The translations under genes and the position numbers were made by a program. A DNA stretch of 58,840 nucleotides, taken from a virus. Shown in pieces: positions 7,439-15,549 of this stretch. A model generated the notes under the pieces. The model was given only the letters and a program-made list of their open reading frames with translations. It was not told the origin of the DNA and made no database searches. Each line of letters opens with the position of its first letter. Positions within the stretch are counted from its first letter, which is position 1. The stretch is from positions 1 to 58,840 of IMG/VR virus record IMGVR_UViG_3300050119_000051. One strand, 5' to 3'.

Positions 7439-8125
7439 ATGTCTAATAAAGGAAAAATATCCGCAGTAGCCTATTTTCGCACCAGCTCTATGACTAACGT
7501 CGGGCCTGACAAAGATTCGCTACCGCGGCAACAAAGTGCAGTGCGCAAATACGCCAAGGCGCATCGGCTGGACGTCGTGCGTGAGTTCTATGACGCTGGC
7601 GTGCCGGGTCGTGATCCGGTTGATAGTCGCCCAGGGTTTGCGGAGATGCTGGACTACCTGGCGGGCAATGGCGCGCGCATGGTGCTGGTCGAGAGCGCAT
7701 CACGGTTTGCCCGCGATCTGATGGTGCAGCTCGTCGGCCATGACCTACTACAGAAACGCGGAATCGCCCTGGTGCCGGTCGACGCAGCGGATTACTTCAC
7801 CAACGAGACTGACACTGCCGTGCTGGTGAGGCAGATACTCGGCGCAGTAGCGCAGTTCGAGAAGAGCGGATTGGTCGGGCGCCTTCGCAAGGGTCGTGAG
7901 CGCAAACGTCTGCGCGGGGGCCGCTGGGTCGGCCGCAAGACGCTCGCCGAACGCTATCCGGAAGCGGCGGCGCGAGCTTTGGTATTAAGGCATGCGTCCG
8001 GGTCACTTCGAGAGATCGCCGCCCTGTTGGCATCTGAAGGGCTTGTGGCTGATTCTGGGAAACCGTATTCGCCTAGCACGTTGATGTATCTTTTCAGGAG
8101 GGAGGATCAGAAATGCAGCCACTGA
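7439..8125 (+). CDS. Serine recombinase (resolvase/invertase family)
   Basis: 228 residues. The N-terminal catalytic domain shows AYFRTSS with the nucleophile most likely Ser16 (YxRxS pattern), SLPRQQSAVRKYA, VESASRFARD with the active-site arginines (around residue 83), and DTAVLVRQILGAVAQFE. A short C-terminal HTH-like region (SLREIAALLASEGL and YSPSTLMYLF) would bind DNA. It is far too short for a large serine integrase and has the size of resolvases/invertases. Role could be excision/integration, dimer resolution or inversion; the structured region just upstream is a natural candidate for its target site. Overlaps the next gene by 13 nt. Confidence 0.85.
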   Translation: MSNKGKISAVAYFRTSSMTNVGPDKDSLPRQQSAVRKYAKAHRLDVVREFYDAGVPGRDPVDSRPGFAEMLDYLAGNGARMVLVESASRFARDLMVQLVGHDLLQKRGIALVPVDAADYFTNETDTAVLVRQILGAVAQFEKSGLVGRLRKGRERKRLRGGRWVGRKTLAERYPEAAARALVLRHASGSLREIAALLASEGLVADSGKPYSPSTLMYLFRREDQKCSH

Positions 8126-8370
8126 GGCAGTTGGAACCCGGGTTCGATCGCAATGCCTTGCGCCGTGAACGCGCCATGACGCTCTTACTTGTCGCCGGCT
8201 CGTCGTCGTGGTTTGCTACCACCATGTGCGGCAAGGATGAACTGATAGCCAAGTGGCGCAGCGACGGAGGGCGTCTGATGCTGGCTTGGAACGGGCAATG
8301 GCGCAGCGATGTCTTTGAGCTATCGTCAACAGACATTGAAGCCGCCTTCCCTCCGGTTAAAACCCCATGA
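8113..8370 (+). CDS. Hypothetical protein
   Basis: 85 residues, unrecognised. A strong ribosome binding site (AGGAGGGAGG) within the recombinase 3' end precedes the ATG at 8113, which argues that the gene is real. Residues 55-72 (GRLMLAWNGQWRSDVF) are rich in aromatic residues. Co-transcribed with the recombinase. Confidence 0.6.
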   Translation: MQPLRQLEPGFDRNALRRERAMTLLLVAGSSSWFATTMCGKDELIAKWRSDGGRLMLAWNGQWRSDVFELSSTDIEAAFPPVKTP

Positions 8371-8526
8371 CAATCCCCATCAACCACCCCGCGCCGCGTG
8401 GCACGATTTTGACCACCCGGCACCCCCCTTTCTGGAGGATCGGAGTCCCACGGTACCGGTCCTGTGCCCCGCATCAATATATTCAAAATTCTCCCGATCT
8501 CCTGACCTCTCATGTATATTCACTGC

Positions 8527-8697
8527 ATGTCAGTCTCACGAATAATTTCCCGGAGAACATTCATGCGTTCCGGTGCGTGGGCCGTCGCGGGAGCGATCGT
8601 GGTGCCCGCGGTATCGACGATCTTTCTGCCGTCTGTCCCGCGCGATTTCGATACGGCGGCCATAGTGGCTAGGATCACTGAGGCGTGGTCGACGTGA
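8527..8697 (+). CDS. Small protein with a twin-arginine-like signal
   Basis: 56 residues. The N-terminus reads SRRTFMRSGAWAVAGAIVV: a twin-arginine pattern (SRRxFM), then a moderately hydrophobic Ala/Val helix and a short soluble tail. This fits a Tat signal or a Tat-routed membrane anchor. An in-frame ATG at 8512 is the alternative start. No family recognised; it follows a 140-bp stretch (8371-8511) in which I see no convincing gene. Confidence 0.5.
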   Translation: MSVSRIISRRTFMRSGAWAVAGAIVVPAVSTIFLPSVPRDFDTAAIVARITEAWST

Positions 8698-8721
8698 CAC
8701 GCTCGGCCCAGAGTTGACGTT

Positions 8722-8886
8722 GTGAGCGGCCCGAAACCCAATCGCACCTTCAAGGCACAGACGCTGTACCTGACTCCTGCTGCAGTGATCGAGTTGGCGG
8801 CGCTGGCAAAGCGCACGCGGATCTCAAAGGCGGTCCTGCTGCGCGAGGCGGTTGATACGCTGCTGAGGAAATACGAGCGTGAGTGA
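8722..8886 (+). CDS. Ribbon-helix-helix-like small protein
   Basis: 54 residues from a GTG start. The sequence has a short strand (FKAQTLYLTP), then AAVIELAALAKRTRISKAVL and LLREAVDTLLRKY, the strand-helix-turn-helix pattern of CopG/Arc DNA-binding proteins. Second RHH gene in the window. It overlaps, or lies 16 nt before, the next gene depending on the start chosen there. Lies just upstream of the packaging genes. Confidence 0.6.
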   Translation: MSGPKPNRTFKAQTLYLTPAAVIELAALAKRTRISKAVLLREAVDTLLRKYERE

Positions 8887-8902
8887 ATCACGGGGAGGCA
8901 AA

Positions 8903-9091
8903 ATGACTGACCCAGAAAAGCCAGAGTCGAACGTGGTAGCGATCCGCTGGCTCATCCATAAGGTCGAGATTGTGATGCTGTTGCCGCAGCCGGTGGACAA
9001 CCTGAGCTTTACTCCGGATCAGGCGCGGGACGTAGCGGGGAGTTTATTGAAGTTTGCGGCGCAGACGGACCCACCGGGGAAGAAAAATTGA
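8903..9091 (+). CDS. Hypothetical protein before small terminase
   Basis: 62 residues; unrecognised. The ATG at 8903 has a GGGGAGG ribosome binding site 6 nt upstream, better than the alternative GTG at 8879. A beta-rich middle (VEIVMLLPQPVDNLSFTP) precedes a helix (DQARDVAGSLLKFAAQ). Four bp before the small terminase gene, so same operon. Confidence 0.6.
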   Translation: MTDPEKPESNVVAIRWLIHKVEIVMLLPQPVDNLSFTPDQARDVAGSLLKFAAQTDPPGKKN

Positions 9092-9094
9092 ACG

Positions 9095-9802
9095 GTGCCA
9101 CGCGTGGCCGGTAAACCGCGCCGCCGCGCTCGCCGTGCGGCCGAGGAAGCCGAGCGAGTGCAGGGGTTGCTCGAGCAGATCAGCGGGGGACCGGCGAACG
9201 AGACGGCCCCGGAGGATATGCCCTGGGTAAGTGGCATTCGCCCAGACCCTGCACTGGACCGCGAGTACTTGGAGCGCTGGTGGCGTGAGCACATGGCGGC
9301 GATGGAACTTGCGACCGCGGCACGTCGCGAGTTGCTCGGAGCGGTGAGCGAGCATCCTTCAGCGATATTCGCAAGGCAGGCCCGCGTGTTCGGCGCACTT
9401 GGGATGCCTCGCGACATGGCGGCCGTGTTGCTCGAGATCAGCGAGGCGCAGTTCGCCTCGTGTTACGGCAACGAGTACGCTGTGGGCAGTGCCGGGGTGC
9501 TGCAGCAGGTCTCGGCGAACATGCTGAGGATTGCGATGTCGACGAATGATCGCGTAGCCGTGAAGGCGGCGACCGAGTTTCTGAACCGACGCGGCGGCGA
9601 GGAGTGGCGGCCGCCGGCGCAGAAGCTGGAGATCGACGACAGCAGGAAGGCGAAGGGTAAAGTGATCGACAGTTCGCAGTTGACGTGGGAGCAGCGGCAG
9701 ATGCTTCGTGATATTATTGTGAGTGCGACGGGACGCAGGATTGAAGGCGACGTGGTCGCGACGGGCGTTGTGCCGCAGATTGAGAGCGAAGAGGCCGAGT
9801 GA
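9095..9802 (+). CDS. Probable small terminase subunit
   Basis: 235 residues from GTG 9095. N-terminal basic segment, central helical region with an HTH-like stretch (MAAVLLEISEAQFASCYGNE) and a following helix (IAMSTNDRVAVKAATEFLNR), the layout of phage TerS proteins that bind pac/cos DNA. The acidic C-terminus would contact the large subunit. The position upstream of the large terminase, separated by three very small genes, supports the call; no diagnostic catalytic motif exists for this family. Confidence 0.65.
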   Translation: MPRVAGKPRRRARRAAEEAERVQGLLEQISGGPANETAPEDMPWVSGIRPDPALDREYLERWWREHMAAMELATAARRELLGAVSEHPSAIFARQARVFGALGMPRDMAAVLLEISEAQFASCYGNEYAVGSAGVLQQVSANMLRIAMSTNDRVAVKAATEFLNRRGGEEWRPPAQKLEIDDSRKAKGKVIDSSQLTWEQRQMLRDIIVSATGRRIEGDVVATGVVPQIESEEAE

Positions 9803-10005
9803 GCTGGATGCAGCGGGTTCGTGATGGGGAAGCGGTGTTCGTATTCTGGCCGCTGCGATTCTGGCCGCAGTGCTGGGGCAGACATCGCTGGCAAGTATTC
9901 CAGCACAACGTCGAGGCGAACGAGGATATACGCTGCGTGTTCGTGATTTGCTGGAAGCAATGCGTGCGGTGCGGGAAGTCGAAGTTGATGCATATTGTTC
10001 AGTAG
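9799..10005 (+). CDS. Hypothetical Trp/Cys-rich protein
   Basis: 68 residues from GTG 9799, overlapping the small terminase stop (GTGA). Rich in Trp, Phe and Cys, with CxxC near the C-terminus (KQCVRCGKSK). Looks like a mini zinc-binding or structural protein. Function unknown. Confidence 0.5.
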   Translation: MSWMQRVRDGEAVFVFWPLRFWPQCWGRHRWQVFQHNVEANEDIRCVFVICWKQCVRCGKSKLMHIVQ

Positions 10006-10012
10006 CGGCGCC

Positions 10013-10288
10013 GTGAGCAACGTACACGAAATCAAGCGAGTCAGTTATCTAGATCTGGCAGCGAAACTGCGCGAGTGGGCTGATCAGATCGAGAGGATTC
10101 CGGACATTAAAACCGTCACCATCGTAATAGGCTATCCCACGGGACACGTCGCGGTGCGTGGCGCTGGTGAGCGCTCTAGTTCGCTCGAATTATCCGGCTG
10201 GCTTTCGCGCGGAGTGACCGCTGTCAATGAGCGGCTCAACGCTGACGATCAGGGGTACGCGGGACCGATTCCTCCAGGCGCAGCGTGA
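10013..10288 (+). CDS. Hypothetical protein
   Basis: 91 residues from GTG 10013. A helix (YLDLAAKLREWADQIERI) is followed by a strand-rich region. Unrecognised. The next gene starts at 10290, 1 nt after this stop. Confidence 0.5.
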   Translation: MSNVHEIKRVSYLDLAAKLREWADQIERIPDIKTVTIVIGYPTGHVAVRGAGERSSSLELSGWLSRGVTAVNERLNADDQGYAGPIPPGAA

Positions 10289-10289
10289 C

Positions 10290-10490
10290 ATGGAGGGAAC
10301 GGCTACAGCGCAGTGGATCGCAAGCTTAGCCGATCACATCAAGGCGGCGAGACATTGGGTGTGCGAATGCGGAGCGCGCGCCGATGGCTGCTCTTCCGAT
10401 TGGCGATGGAACGGACAGCAGTGGGAGCATTATCACGGCTATCCAATCGGACACGTCCGTGCCGCATATTCACCGCTGCCAGCTGCATGA
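10290..10490 (+). CDS. Hypothetical protein upstream of large terminase
   Basis: 66 residues from ATG 10290, Trp- and His-rich with a CECG pair (residues 20-23). Its TGA overlaps the ATG of the large terminase (ATGA at 10487), implying translational coupling. Function unknown; could be a small metal-binding accessory. Confidence 0.5.
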   Translation: MEGTATAQWIASLADHIKAARHWVCECGARADGCSSDWRWNGQQWEHYHGYPIGHVRAAYSPLPAA

Positions 10491-12124
10491 ACTCCGCGCC
10501 ATTCAATCCCAGCGAGTTCGACCCACGCTCGGTAGACGCCGAGGCGCAGCTGCTCGATATTGATCGGGCGGATTGTGAGGAATCGTTTTATGTATTTCTG
10601 AAAGCCGCGTGGCGCTACATCGACCCGGCGCCGTTCCAGGAATCGTGGGCGATCGATGCGATCTGCGAGCACTTGCAGGCTGTTGTCGATGCGCAGATCA
10701 GAAAATTGTTGATCAATTGCATGCCTCGCATCGGCAAGTCGAACACCGTGTCGGTAGCCTTCCCAGCTTGGGTATGGGCACAACCGAATGTCAGTCCGAC
10801 GTCTGGCCCAGGCGTGCCGCTGCTATACGCATCATATGCCGACAAATTGTCGCTGAGAGATTCGGTGAAGTGTCGGCGGTTGATTGAATCGCCGTGGTAT
10901 CAGGCGAGATGGGGCACGCGATTTCAATTAGCGAGCGATCAGAACACTAAGTCACGCTTCACCAACGATAAGGGCGGCGAGCGACTAATTACATCTATTG
11001 GCGCTGGCGTTACTGGCGAGGGCGGAAATATCATCGTGGCGGACGATCCGAATGCCGCGAACGAGGTCGCGAGTGAGGCGTCGATTCAAACGACGATTGA
11101 TTGGTGGACCACGGCGATGCCGACGCGCGCCAACGATCCAGATCATGCGGCGTGGATCATCATTCAGCAGCGTCTCGCGGAAAATGATTTGACTGGCCAC
11201 ATTCTCGAACATGAGGCCGATGGTTGGACGCATCTGTGCCTGCCAGGCCGCTATGAGCCTGAGCGATCGTTTCACACGGTGATCGGCTGGAAAGATCCTC
11301 GCACGCAGCCTGGTGAGCTGTGCTGGCCTGAACGATTCAGCGAGGAGATGCTTAAAGGCTTGGAACGCCGTATGGGTCCGTATATTTTCGCCGGGCAAAT
11401 CCAACAGCGCCCTGAGCCTAGAGGCGGAGGAATCGTGAAGCGCGATTGGTGGAAGCTCTGGGACCGAGAGAAGTACCCACCGATGGATTTTATTCTTGCC
11501 TGTCTCGACACGGCATACACCGAGGACACGATGAATGACCCCTCCGGCATGATTATTTGGGGGATCTTCTCGGGCGACGTGAAGGCGCAGACGACGCGCA
11601 TTGCCGGTCCTAATGGCGAGTTGATGATACCGAGTTCAACATATTCAGAATTTGCCCCACACGTTATGTGCATGCACGCTTGGGACGAACATCTGGAATT
11701 GCACCAGCTAGTCGAGAAGGTTGCAACGACTTGCGTCAAGATGAAAGTCGATACGCTGCTGATCGAGAACAAGGCGTCCGGTATTTCCGTCGCGCAGGAG
11801 ATTCGCCGGCTCTACAGCCGCGAGAAGTTTGGCGTTGAGTTGTTCGATCCTAAGAGCCAGGACAAGACGGCGAGGCTCTACAGTGTGCAGCACTTGTTCG
11901 CCGAGGGCATCGTATACGGGCCAGACCGACCGTGGATGGAGAAGGTCATCGCGCAGGTGGGCCAATTCCCCAAGGGCAAGCATGACGAGTTTGTGGATTT
12001 GACGTCGATGGGCCTGCGAAAACTGCGCGATATGGGGTTGCTGGTGAGGCAGCCGGAGAGGGAGGCTGAGCTTGATGAACAAAAGATTTATCGCGGCCAG
12101 GAACAGCCGCTCTACGCGGTGTAA
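10487..12124 (+). CDS. terL: Terminase large subunit
   Basis: 545 residues. ATPase domain: Walker A MPRIGKS (79-85), Walker B IIVADDP (about 181-187), coupling/adenine motifs nearby. C-terminal RNase H-like nuclease: LACLDTAYTED (about 339), TLLIENKASG (about 423) and KHDEFVDLTSMG (about 497) supply the acidic metal ligands. It powers DNA packaging into the procapsid and cuts concatemers, docking on the portal encoded downstream. The start at 10487 is chosen over 10313 because the extra 58 residues would overlap the preceding gene and do not match the family. Confidence 0.93.
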   Translation: MNSAPFNPSEFDPRSVDAEAQLLDIDRADCEESFYVFLKAAWRYIDPAPFQESWAIDAICEHLQAVVDAQIRKLLINCMPRIGKSNTVSVAFPAWVWAQPNVSPTSGPGVPLLYASYADKLSLRDSVKCRRLIESPWYQARWGTRFQLASDQNTKSRFTNDKGGERLITSIGAGVTGEGGNIIVADDPNAANEVASEASIQTTIDWWTTAMPTRANDPDHAAWIIIQQRLAENDLTGHILEHEADGWTHLCLPGRYEPERSFHTVIGWKDPRTQPGELCWPERFSEEMLKGLERRMGPYIFAGQIQQRPEPRGGGIVKRDWWKLWDREKYPPMDFILACLDTAYTEDTMNDPSGMIIWGIFSGDVKAQTTRIAGPNGELMIPSSTYSEFAPHVMCMHAWDEHLELHQLVEKVATTCVKMKVDTLLIENKASGISVAQEIRRLYSREKFGVELFDPKSQDKTARLYSVQHLFAEGIVYGPDRPWMEKVIAQVGQFPKGKHDEFVDLTSMGLRKLRDMGLLVRQPEREAELDEQKIYRGQEQPLYAV

Positions 12125-12209
12125 CAGCTATCCAATTGACTTTATGCAAAAATTGGGGTTTCTGCTGTGACTGAGGTAGACTCGGCAGGGAACGACAGAG
12201 GACGCGCCC

Positions 12210-12281
12210 ATGACTTGGTTTTTCATTGCAATCTTCGTCTGGACCATCTATACGTTTTGCGCGGATCGCAAGCGCCGATGA
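12210..12281 (+). CDS. 23-residue one-TM micropeptide
   Basis: ATG 12210 to TGA 12281 encodes a peptide with a hydrophobic core (WFFIAIFVWTIYTF) and a basic end (DRKRR), the layout of a single-pass membrane micropeptide with the basic end in the cytosol. Its stop overlaps the next start (ATGA at 12278). Real translation is inferred from the overlap only. Confidence 0.4.
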   Translation: MTWFFIAIFVWTIYTFCADRKRR

Positions 12282-12535
12282 TCGTGACGCCGCAGAGCGC
12301 GATGCCTCGCTGTACCTGCGTGGTTGATCTGATCTCGCGCGTATTCAGGCCGTATCTGTTTTTGGTGACGGTGACCGGAGTGCCTCCCCATCAGGGCGTG
12401 CGCCGGTACAAGGTTGCCGCAGATTCGGACGATAGCGCCGCCATGAAGGGACTTGAATTGTTCGTCAAGGAATTCATGCCGCCCGTGGTTCGGGACGAAA
12501 TGGCGACGCTGGCGCCGCGGGCGAAGCTGCAGTGA
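12278..12535 (+). CDS. Hypothetical protein between terminase and portal
   Basis: 85 residues from ATG 12278, which is preferred over an in-frame GTG at 12167 because it overlaps the preceding micropeptide stop. Residues 20-50 look beta-rich, followed by a helix (MKGLELFVKEFM). Unrecognised; a small accessory head protein is possible. The 145 bp after it (12536-12680) hold no gene I can support. Confidence 0.5.
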   Translation: MIVTPQSAMPRCTCVVDLISRVFRPYLFLVTVTGVPPHQGVRRYKVAADSDDSAAMKGLELFVKEFMPPVVRDEMATLAPRAKLQ

Positions 12536-12680
12536 TTGGTGCCGAAACCAGCCGAGTTTTGTGGCCGACATCTCGTCGGGCGCGCCTTAGTCGTGAGTCG
12601 CGCGCATTGTCGAAAGTAACCGCGACAGCTGGGAGGTTTGCCTTCGGGCTGAACTCCTCCCCCGTCGCGGCCAGCAACCT

Positions 12681-15056
12681 ATGGCCGGCCTAGCCCCCAA
12701 CACCTCCCTGCGCCTCGTGCCGTCCCCAGAGCCGGGCCTGCCGCCCCCTGCCGACGTCCAGGTGGAGATCGCGAATACCGATGACGCTCCGGTCATTGAC
12801 GACAAAAATAATATCGTCCGGATCGAGCACGGCGACGGTTCGGTTACCGTCTCGCTCGACGGCAAACCATTGGGCGAGCCGCGTCCCGAAAAGCCTTCCG
12901 AGTGGTTCGACAATCTCGCGGAGCGCATCGATGCTAGCGAGCTCTCGATGATCACCGAGGACCTGCTACGCGGCATCGCCGATGATCTGACCTCGCGCCA
13001 GGAGTGGATCGAGGATCGCGCGCTCGGCGTGAAGCTGCTGGGGCTCAAGATAGAATTGCCGAACGTCCAAGGCGCAAGCGACGGCGCGCCGGTTGAGGGC
13101 ATGAGCAAGGTCCGGCATCCGCTGTTGCTTGAGGCCGTTTTAAGATTTCAGGCGAACGCGCGATCGGAACTGCTGCCGACCGACGGCCCGGTCAAGATCA
13201 GGAACGACTCGACCTCGCCGACTGCAGTTAGTGATGCGGTTGCCGATGCGCTTGAAAAGGATCTGAATCACTACCTGACGGTGGTCGCTACCGAGTATTA
13301 CCCGGATACCGACCGCATGCTTTTTATGACTGGATTCGGCGGGACCGGCTTCAAAAAAGTCTACAAGTGCCCGCTGCGAAATCGTCCGATCTCAGAATCC
13401 GTCGATGCCGATGACCTGATCGTTAATCAATCGGCGACTGATTTGGCGAACGCCCAGCGCGTCACGCACCGCTCGATGATGAAGCCATCGACCGTCAAGC
13501 GCATGCAGATTCTGGGCGTGTATCGGGATATCACGCTCAGTGACGCCGTGGCACCGCAGTCCGACGCGCTGCAGGATGAGGAGCGCGCCCAGCAGGGCAT
13601 TGCTGTAGATACGATGCGGCGCCCTGAGGACCGCGAGCGGCAGATCTACGAGACCTGCTGCGAGATCAATATCAAGGGGTACGAACACAAGCACAAGGGC
13701 AAGGAATCCGGGCTGGCAGTGCCCTACGTTGTAGCGATCGATGTGTCCTCGCGCGAGTGCCTGTCGATCGTGCGCAATTTTGATCAGGACAACCAGCCGC
13801 TGCCGACGGCCAAAAAACGGTTCGTGAAGTACCCGTTCGTTCCTGGCATCGGGTTCTACGATATCGGGCTGCTGCACATCATGGGCAACACGACGAACGC
13901 GGTGACCGCGGCGTGGCGCGAGATGCTGGACTCAGGTATGTACGCTAACTTCCCTGGCTTTCTGATGGCCGACGGCGGCGGTCGGCAGAACACGAACATT
14001 TTCCGCGTGCCACCTGGGGGCGGCGCGCCGATCAAGACGAATGGTCAACCGATTCGCGAGGCTGTCATGCCGCTGCCGTACTCGACGCAGGGCATGCCGG
14101 CGCTGATGCAGTTGGTCGATAACATGGTGCAGATGGGACAACGTATCGGCGGCACGGCCGAGGTCCAGGTCGGCGAGGGTCGTGCGGACGTGCCGGTGGG
14201 CACGGTCATGGCGATGATCGATCAGGCCATCAAGGTCATGAACGCGGTTCACAAGCGCATGCACGCGGCCCAAGCTGAGGAATTCCAGCTGTTGAAGCAG
14301 CTGTTTCGCGAAAATCCGGACACGATCTACTGCAAGGGGTGCAAGCCGAAGCAGCCGATCGACAAGCAAAAATACATCGAGGCACTGAACAATTGCGATC
14401 TAGTGCCGCAGGCTGATCCGAATACATCCTCGAGCGCTCAGCGCATGATGAAAGTCATGGGATTGAAGCAACTGCAGCAGGGCAATCCGACGCTGTACGA
14501 TCCGATCAAGGTCGATGCTGTCGCATTGAGGGTGATGGGGTGGAGTAACCCAGAAGAATTTTGGGTACCGGCCGCCGCACGCGCGCAGCCGCCGCCGCAG
14601 CTCCTGCAGATGCAGCAGCAGATGGCGAACGAGAAAGCAGCTGCCGACGCCAAGCTCCAAGAGGCACAGGCGCGCACCACGGAAGCGAATGCGAGAGCGG
14701 CCGAAGCCCAAGCGAAAGTCGAGACGGGCCACTTCGCGCCTAAGCCTGAGGTCGGCGTGGCAGAGGGCGCGCAGCCGGAGGAGTCGGTGCTCGATATCGC
14801 CAAGGCCCAAGCCGCAGTGATCGACGCGCATACAAGGGAACGCGAAGCGGCGCTGAAGGCGCGCACCGCAGGGGTTGAAGATCAGAACCGCGATCAGGAT
14901 CGGCTGGCGAAGCAGCAGGATACAGCCATCGACCTGGCGAAAGCCGTGATCGGCGCCCCCACTGCCGGCGAGTCTGGTAAGCAGGTCGGCGTGTCTGGTG
15001 TTGGAGCTAAGACTTTGGAGATAATTAAGGACGTCGACAGGGGGATAGGAACGTGA
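12681..15056 (+). CDS. Portal protein
   Basis: 791 residues, podovirus-type portal. Family-like segments include VRHPLLLEAVLRFQANARSE and ELLPTDGPVK (about 150-180), MLFMTGFGGTGFKKVYKCP (about 215) and a long helical C-terminal part. From about 640 to 720 is a coiled-coil/barrel-like Ala-Glu-Lys-rich helix (KLQEAQARTTEANARAAEAQ). The dodecameric portal forms the DNA channel at one capsid vertex and docks the terminase. Position after terL and before scaffold is canonical. Confidence 0.88.
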   Translation: MAGLAPNTSLRLVPSPEPGLPPPADVQVEIANTDDAPVIDDKNNIVRIEHGDGSVTVSLDGKPLGEPRPEKPSEWFDNLAERIDASELSMITEDLLRGIADDLTSRQEWIEDRALGVKLLGLKIELPNVQGASDGAPVEGMSKVRHPLLLEAVLRFQANARSELLPTDGPVKIRNDSTSPTAVSDAVADALEKDLNHYLTVVATEYYPDTDRMLFMTGFGGTGFKKVYKCPLRNRPISESVDADDLIVNQSATDLANAQRVTHRSMMKPSTVKRMQILGVYRDITLSDAVAPQSDALQDEERAQQGIAVDTMRRPEDRERQIYETCCEINIKGYEHKHKGKESGLAVPYVVAIDVSSRECLSIVRNFDQDNQPLPTAKKRFVKYPFVPGIGFYDIGLLHIMGNTTNAVTAAWREMLDSGMYANFPGFLMADGGGRQNTNIFRVPPGGGAPIKTNGQPIREAVMPLPYSTQGMPALMQLVDNMVQMGQRIGGTAEVQVGEGRADVPVGTVMAMIDQAIKVMNAVHKRMHAAQAEEFQLLKQLFRENPDTIYCKGCKPKQPIDKQKYIEALNNCDLVPQADPNTSSSAQRMMKVMGLKQLQQGNPTLYDPIKVDAVALRVMGWSNPEEFWVPAAARAQPPPQLLQMQQQMANEKAAADAKLQEAQARTTEANARAAEAQAKVETGHFAPKPEVGVAEGAQPEESVLDIAKAQAAVIDAHTREREAALKARTAGVEDQNRDQDRLAKQQDTAIDLAKAVIGAPTAGESGKQVGVSGVGAKTLEIIKDVDRGIGT

Positions 15057-15361
15057 GGACACGAATTGTTCGGATGTTCAGTCAGTCCAAGGCCCGAGAA
15101 GTATACGTCGTTCAGCAATGGATGACCAAAGAAAAGATCACGCGCCTGAAAGAGATTCGTCGAGAGGACAACTTGTCGCCGCCCAATCCCAATGAATGTT
15201 GGGAATCGCTCGTCGAGTTTAATCTTGACGAGTACGACAAAGCGGCCGACCATGCGATGAATCTTAGTTGGGAGAAGAAAGGGCCAAAGGAAGTTGCCGT
15301 GTTCGAGAATGGGACACAGGTGCCGTCGCCATTCTCGGCTGCCGCAGATCCGTTGCCGTGA
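15053..15361 (+). CDS. Hypothetical protein after portal
   Basis: 102 residues from GTG 15053 (GTGA overlap with the portal stop); ATG 15074 is the alternative. Charged, with a helical N-terminal half (TKEKITRLKEIRREDN) and an acidic middle. Unrecognised head-module protein. Confidence 0.55.
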   Translation: MRTRIVRMFSQSKAREVYVVQQWMTKEKITRLKEIRREDNLSPPNPNECWESLVEFNLDEYDKAADHAMNLSWEKKGPKEVAVFENGTQVPSPFSAAADPLP

Positions 15362-15519
15362 GCCGATTGCATCGCTATCTTCTGCGGACGCAGCGCTGGC
15401 GTCAGCCGAAAGGAAACCGGTGGCCTCACGCAATAGTGTTTGCCTGCAGTTACACGGTCACAAGGAAGGAAGTTGCCGATGTTTTATATGAAATTGCGCC
15501 GGCGCTGCGTAAAGCGTAA
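15358..15519 (+). CDS. Small basic hypothetical protein
   Basis: 53 residues from GTG 15358, overlapping the previous stop by 4 nt. Rich in Arg and Trp near the N-terminus (SRLHRYLLRTQRWRQPKGN). No family recognised. Support is the coupling and its conserved-looking position in a tightly packed operon. Confidence 0.4.
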   Translation: MSRLHRYLLRTQRWRQPKGNRWPHAIVFACSYTVTRKEVADVLYEIAPALRKA

Positions 15520-15549
15520 ATTCGGCACCATGTCAACCGTGAGGCATCC

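Noticed and set aside
8136-8160. tRNA-like GGGTTCGATC sequence
   Set aside because: No acceptor, D or anticodon stems can be drawn around it and it lies in a coding gene.
8367-8672. Alternative 101-codon frame over the Tat-like gene
   Set aside because: Arg/His/Pro-rich and shadow-like; the competing frame has a coherent signal sequence.
12131-12157. CCAATT/AATTGG hairpin after the terminase gene
   Set aside because: Only 6 bp, long loop and no T-run; not a convincing terminator.
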